This document shows positions 62,017 through 64,000 of a DNA stretch of 64,000 nt, piece after piece. Under the pieces are notes generated by a model, which did not search any database, was not told the origin of the DNA, and saw only the letters and a program-made list of their open reading frames with translations. The first letter of the stretch is position 1. Every line of letters begins with the position of its first letter. Source of the DNA: Polaromonas sp. (lineage in GTDB: Bacteria > Pseudomonadota > Gammaproteobacteria > Burkholderiales > Burkholderiaceae_C); assembly GCF_012927455.1 (NCBI RefSeq), contig NZ_JABBPE010000016.1:248001-312000 (forward strand), written 5' to 3'. The position numbers and the translations under genes were made by a program.

Positions 62017-63591
62017 ATGACAATTCGCTCTCTACTTTTATTTGCTACATTTTTAATAGCTATTAGCGCCCATGCCTTAAGCCCGGAGGAGGTAAAAGGC
62101 ATGACGCGGGGGGAAACCGAAGGGCGCGTGGAAGCACTGGCCAGGGCCGCTGTCAATCCAGACGACAAAACCGCAGCCTTCATCCAGGCGCTGGCCGACG
62201 ATGCCGTGAAAACTGCCGGCGACAAGGTGTTCCTGATCAAGGACGGCCAGGCGTTTGACCCGGTCACCGGTGCGGCGCAGCCTCTGCCTGCCGACGCCGA
62301 AGACGTGATCAACAACAACCTAATGCGCAGCGAGCTGGACAGCGCGCTGGCTGCGCTCAAGCTGTTTTCCAAAGACGAGTCAGTGCGGCGTGACGCCATT
62401 CAAACGCTGGCCGGCGACAGTGATGAGTCGCGCCTTCCGCTGATTGAAAAAGCCTACGCGACAGAGACTGCGGCTGCGCTCAAAAGCCAGCTTGAGCTGG
62501 TGCGCGCCGCAATTTTTCTGGGCAGCAGCGACAAGGCCAAGCGCCTGCAAGCCACAGCGCTGCTGGCGGACAGCAGCAAGCCGGGCACCAAGACCGTGCT
62601 GCTGCAGCGTCTGGCGAGTGAAGAAGACGCTGACGTGAAGGTGGCACTGCAGGCCGCGCTGCGCAAGGTAGAGGCGGCGCTGGCCTGGGGCGACAAACTG
62701 GGCGCGGTGTTCAGCGGCATCAGCCTGGGCAGCATCTTGCTTCTGGTAGCGCTGGGCCTGGCCATTACCTACGGCCTGATGGGTGTCATCAACATGGCGC
62801 ACGGCGAGTTGATGATGATTGGCGCGTATGCGACCTATGTGGTGCAGGGCCTGTTTCAGAAATACCTGCCGGACGCGTTTGACTGGTATCTGCCAGCCGC
62901 CGTGCCGGTGGCCTTCATGGCGGCGGCGCTGATGGGCGCTGCGCTGGAACGCGGCGTGATTCGCTTCCTCTATGGCCGTCCGCTGGAAACCCTGCTGGCC
63001 ACCTGGGGCATCAGCCTGATGCTGCAGCAGTTGATGCGCAGCATTTTTGGCGCGCAAAACGTCGGCGTCGAAAACCCGGTGTGGATGAGTGGCGGCGTGC
63101 AGGTGCTGGGCAATTTGTCGCTGCCCTACAACCGGCTCGTCATCATCGGCTTTGCCCTCGCCGTGCTGCTGGCCATGGCCTGGCTGATCAGCCAGACGCG
63201 GCTGGGCCTGTTTGTGCGCGGTGTCACGCAAAACCGGCCAATGGCCGCGTGCATGGGCGTGAACACGGCGCGTGTCGACACCTATGCGTTTGCCCTGGGC
63301 TCGGGCATTGCCGGGCTGGCCGGCTGCGCCTTGAGCCAGGTCGGTAACGTCGGTCCAGACCTGGGCCAGGGCTACATCATCGATGCCTTCATGGTGGTGG
63401 TGCTGGGCGGCGTCGGCCAGCTGGCCGGCACGGTGTATGCGGCCATGGGCTTGGGGCTTTTGAACAAATTCCTGGAAGGCTGGACCGGCGCGGTGCTGGC
63501 CAAGATTGCGGTGCTGGTGCTCATCATCATCTTTATTCAGAAACGTCCGCAGGGCATCTTTGCGATGAAGGGCCGCGCAGCGGAAGCCTGA
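62017..63591 (+). CDS. urtB: Urea ABC transporter permease UrtB
   Basis: A 524-residue permease with the UrtB layout: a signal peptide (MTIRSLLLFATFLIAISAHA), a ~190-residue periplasmic helical region (LSPEEVKGM...KVEAALAWGD), then a LivH-type membrane domain (SLGSILLLVALGLAITYGLMGVINMAHGELMMIGAYATYVVQ ... GLAGCALSQVGNVGPDLGQGYIIDAFMVVVLGGVGQLAGTV). The signal peptide's hydrophobic core is encoded by an inverted copy of the interspersed repeat (62043-62071). Two bases separate its stop from urtC. Confidence 0.95.
   Translation: MTIRSLLLFATFLIAISAHALSPEEVKGMTRGETEGRVEALARAAVNPDDKTAAFIQALADDAVKTAGDKVFLIKDGQAFDPVTGAAQPLPADAEDVINNNLMRSELDSALAALKLFSKDESVRRDAIQTLAGDSDESRLPLIEKAYATETAAALKSQLELVRAAIFLGSSDKAKRLQATALLADSSKPGTKTVLLQRLASEEDADVKVALQAALRKVEAALAWGDKLGAVFSGISLGSILLLVALGLAITYGLMGVINMAHGELMMIGAYATYVVQGLFQKYLPDAFDWYLPAAVPVAFMAAALMGAALERGVIRFLYGRPLETLLATWGISLMLQQLMRSIFGAQNVGVENPVWMSGGVQVLGNLSLPYNRLVIIGFALAVLLAMAWLISQTRLGLFVRGVTQNRPMAACMGVNTARVDTYAFALGSGIAGLAGCALSQVGNVGPDLGQGYIIDAFMVVVLGGVGQLAGTVYAAMGLGLLNKFLEGWTGAVLAKIAVLVLIIIFIQKRPQGIFAMKGRAAEA
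62043..62071 (-). repeat. Interspersed repeat copy in reverse orientation, inside the urtB signal-peptide region
   Basis: On the - strand: GGGCGCTAATAGCTATTAAA then AATGTAGCA, almost identical to repeat copy 1 (GGGCGCAAGTAGCTATTAAA then AACATAGCA). Encodes residues ~9-19 of UrtB. Confidence 0.85.
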
Positions 63592-63593
63592 CC

Positions 63594-64000
63594 ATGAAAG
63601 CACCGATCACCCCCCACTTCTCCGGCGCCATGCTGCCGGCAAAAGCCCCCTTACTCACGCGCACCGGCTGGAGCGCCTTTGTCATCGCGCTGATCGTGGT
63701 CTGCGCCGTGGCGCCGCTGCTGAACCTGTGGGTGCCCGAGGGTGGCGCGTTCCACCTGAGCACTTATGCGGTGGCGCTGCTCGGCAAGATCATGTGCTAC
63801 GCCATGGTTGCGCTGGCGATGGACCTGATCTGGGGCTACACCGGCATTCTTTCTCTGGGTCATGGCGTGTTTTTCGCGCTCGGCGGCTATGCCATGGGTA
63901 TGTATTTGATGCGCCAGATCGGCAGCGATGGCAACTACAAGAGCGCGCTGCCCGATTTCATGGTGTTTCTGGACTGGAAAACGCTGCCTTGGCACTGGAC
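63594..64000 (+). CDS. urtC: Urea ABC transporter permease UrtC, cut by the window end
   Basis: The first 135 residues of UrtC: hydrophobic TGWSAFVIALIVVCAVAPLLNL and the LivM-type block VALAMDLIWGYTGILSLGHGVFFALGGYAMGMYLMRQIGSDGNYKSALPDFMVFLDW, which includes the UrtC-specific insertion. Starts 2 bp after the urtB stop. It continues beyond 64000. Confidence 0.95.
   Translation, partial: MKAPITPHFSGAMLPAKAPLLTRTGWSAFVIALIVVCAVAPLLNLWVPEGGAFHLSTYAVALLGKIMCYAMVALAMDLIWGYTGILSLGHGVFFALGGYAMGMYLMRQIGSDGNYKSALPDFMVFLDWKTLPWHW

Overview
The window reads as chromosomal DNA of a Comamonadaceae-type betaproteobacterium (Polaromonas/Rhodoferax/Variovorax-like). This rests on the GC-rich coding style, a solitary Bug-family receptor, the urtABC/urease arrangement, and a short interspersed repeat (core ACGGGCGC...AGCTAT...ATAGCA) that I associate with this family. 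Genus level is inference. No tRNA, rRNA, CRISPR array, intact insertion sequence or prophage was seen.

Layout. 0-3.2 kb: transketolase and GAPDH, closed by a clear terminator. 3.4-9.8 kb: a D-amino-acid-type catabolic locus with a Bug receptor and a D-threonine-aldolase-like enzyme on +, and an N-acyl-D-amino-acid deacylase, a D-serine-dehydratase-like enzyme and RidA as a coupled operon on -, divergent from a LysR regulator. 9.8-12.9 kb: an Old Yellow Enzyme and an ABC-2 exporter pair. 13.1-18.7 kb: a run of small stress/detoxification-type genes (VOC, GFA, ABM, two DUF899, DHFR-like, DUF1428). Two of these are broken by single-base frameshifts, and two perfect seven-copy hexanucleotide repeats lie in or next to VOC genes. 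19.2-31.8 kb: pirin, alcohol dehydrogenase, an amino-acid-type binding protein, a two-domain VOC protein, aldo/keto reductases, a transglutaminase, a MerR regulator with an almost textbook operator, a DTW-domain protein and a metallophosphoesterase lipoprotein.

31.9-41.2 kb is a DNA-repair/defence-like block bounded by two same-orientation copies of the interspersed repeat. It holds a decayed PIN-domain gene, sbcD-sbcC, and a two-gene - strand unit: a NERD-UvrD-type helicase followed by an AT-richer OLD-family ATPase/TOPRIM nuclease. The pair resembles Gabija, but with reversed gene order and a NERD nuclease domain fused to the helicase. It is the best candidate here for a little-described system.

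41.7-55.6 kb: small unknown proteins, an AI-2E-type permease, a large secreted protein with four tandem chitin-binding-like modules, CBS, CsbD and EthD proteins, an MFS transporter, a TehB-like methyltransferase, a flavin reductase, an exported Ala/Lys-rich protein and an acyl-CoA dehydrogenase. 55.7-64 kb: nitrogen scavenging, with ureABCEFG on - and urtABC (cut by the window end) on +. The shared 261-bp intergenic region carries two divergent sigma-54-type promoters. The urease operon has been invaded by repeats: a repeat remnant between ureA and ureB, two in-frame insertions in ureC, a tandem 74-bp duplication between ureF and ureG, and an inverted repeat copy that encodes part of the UrtB signal peptide.
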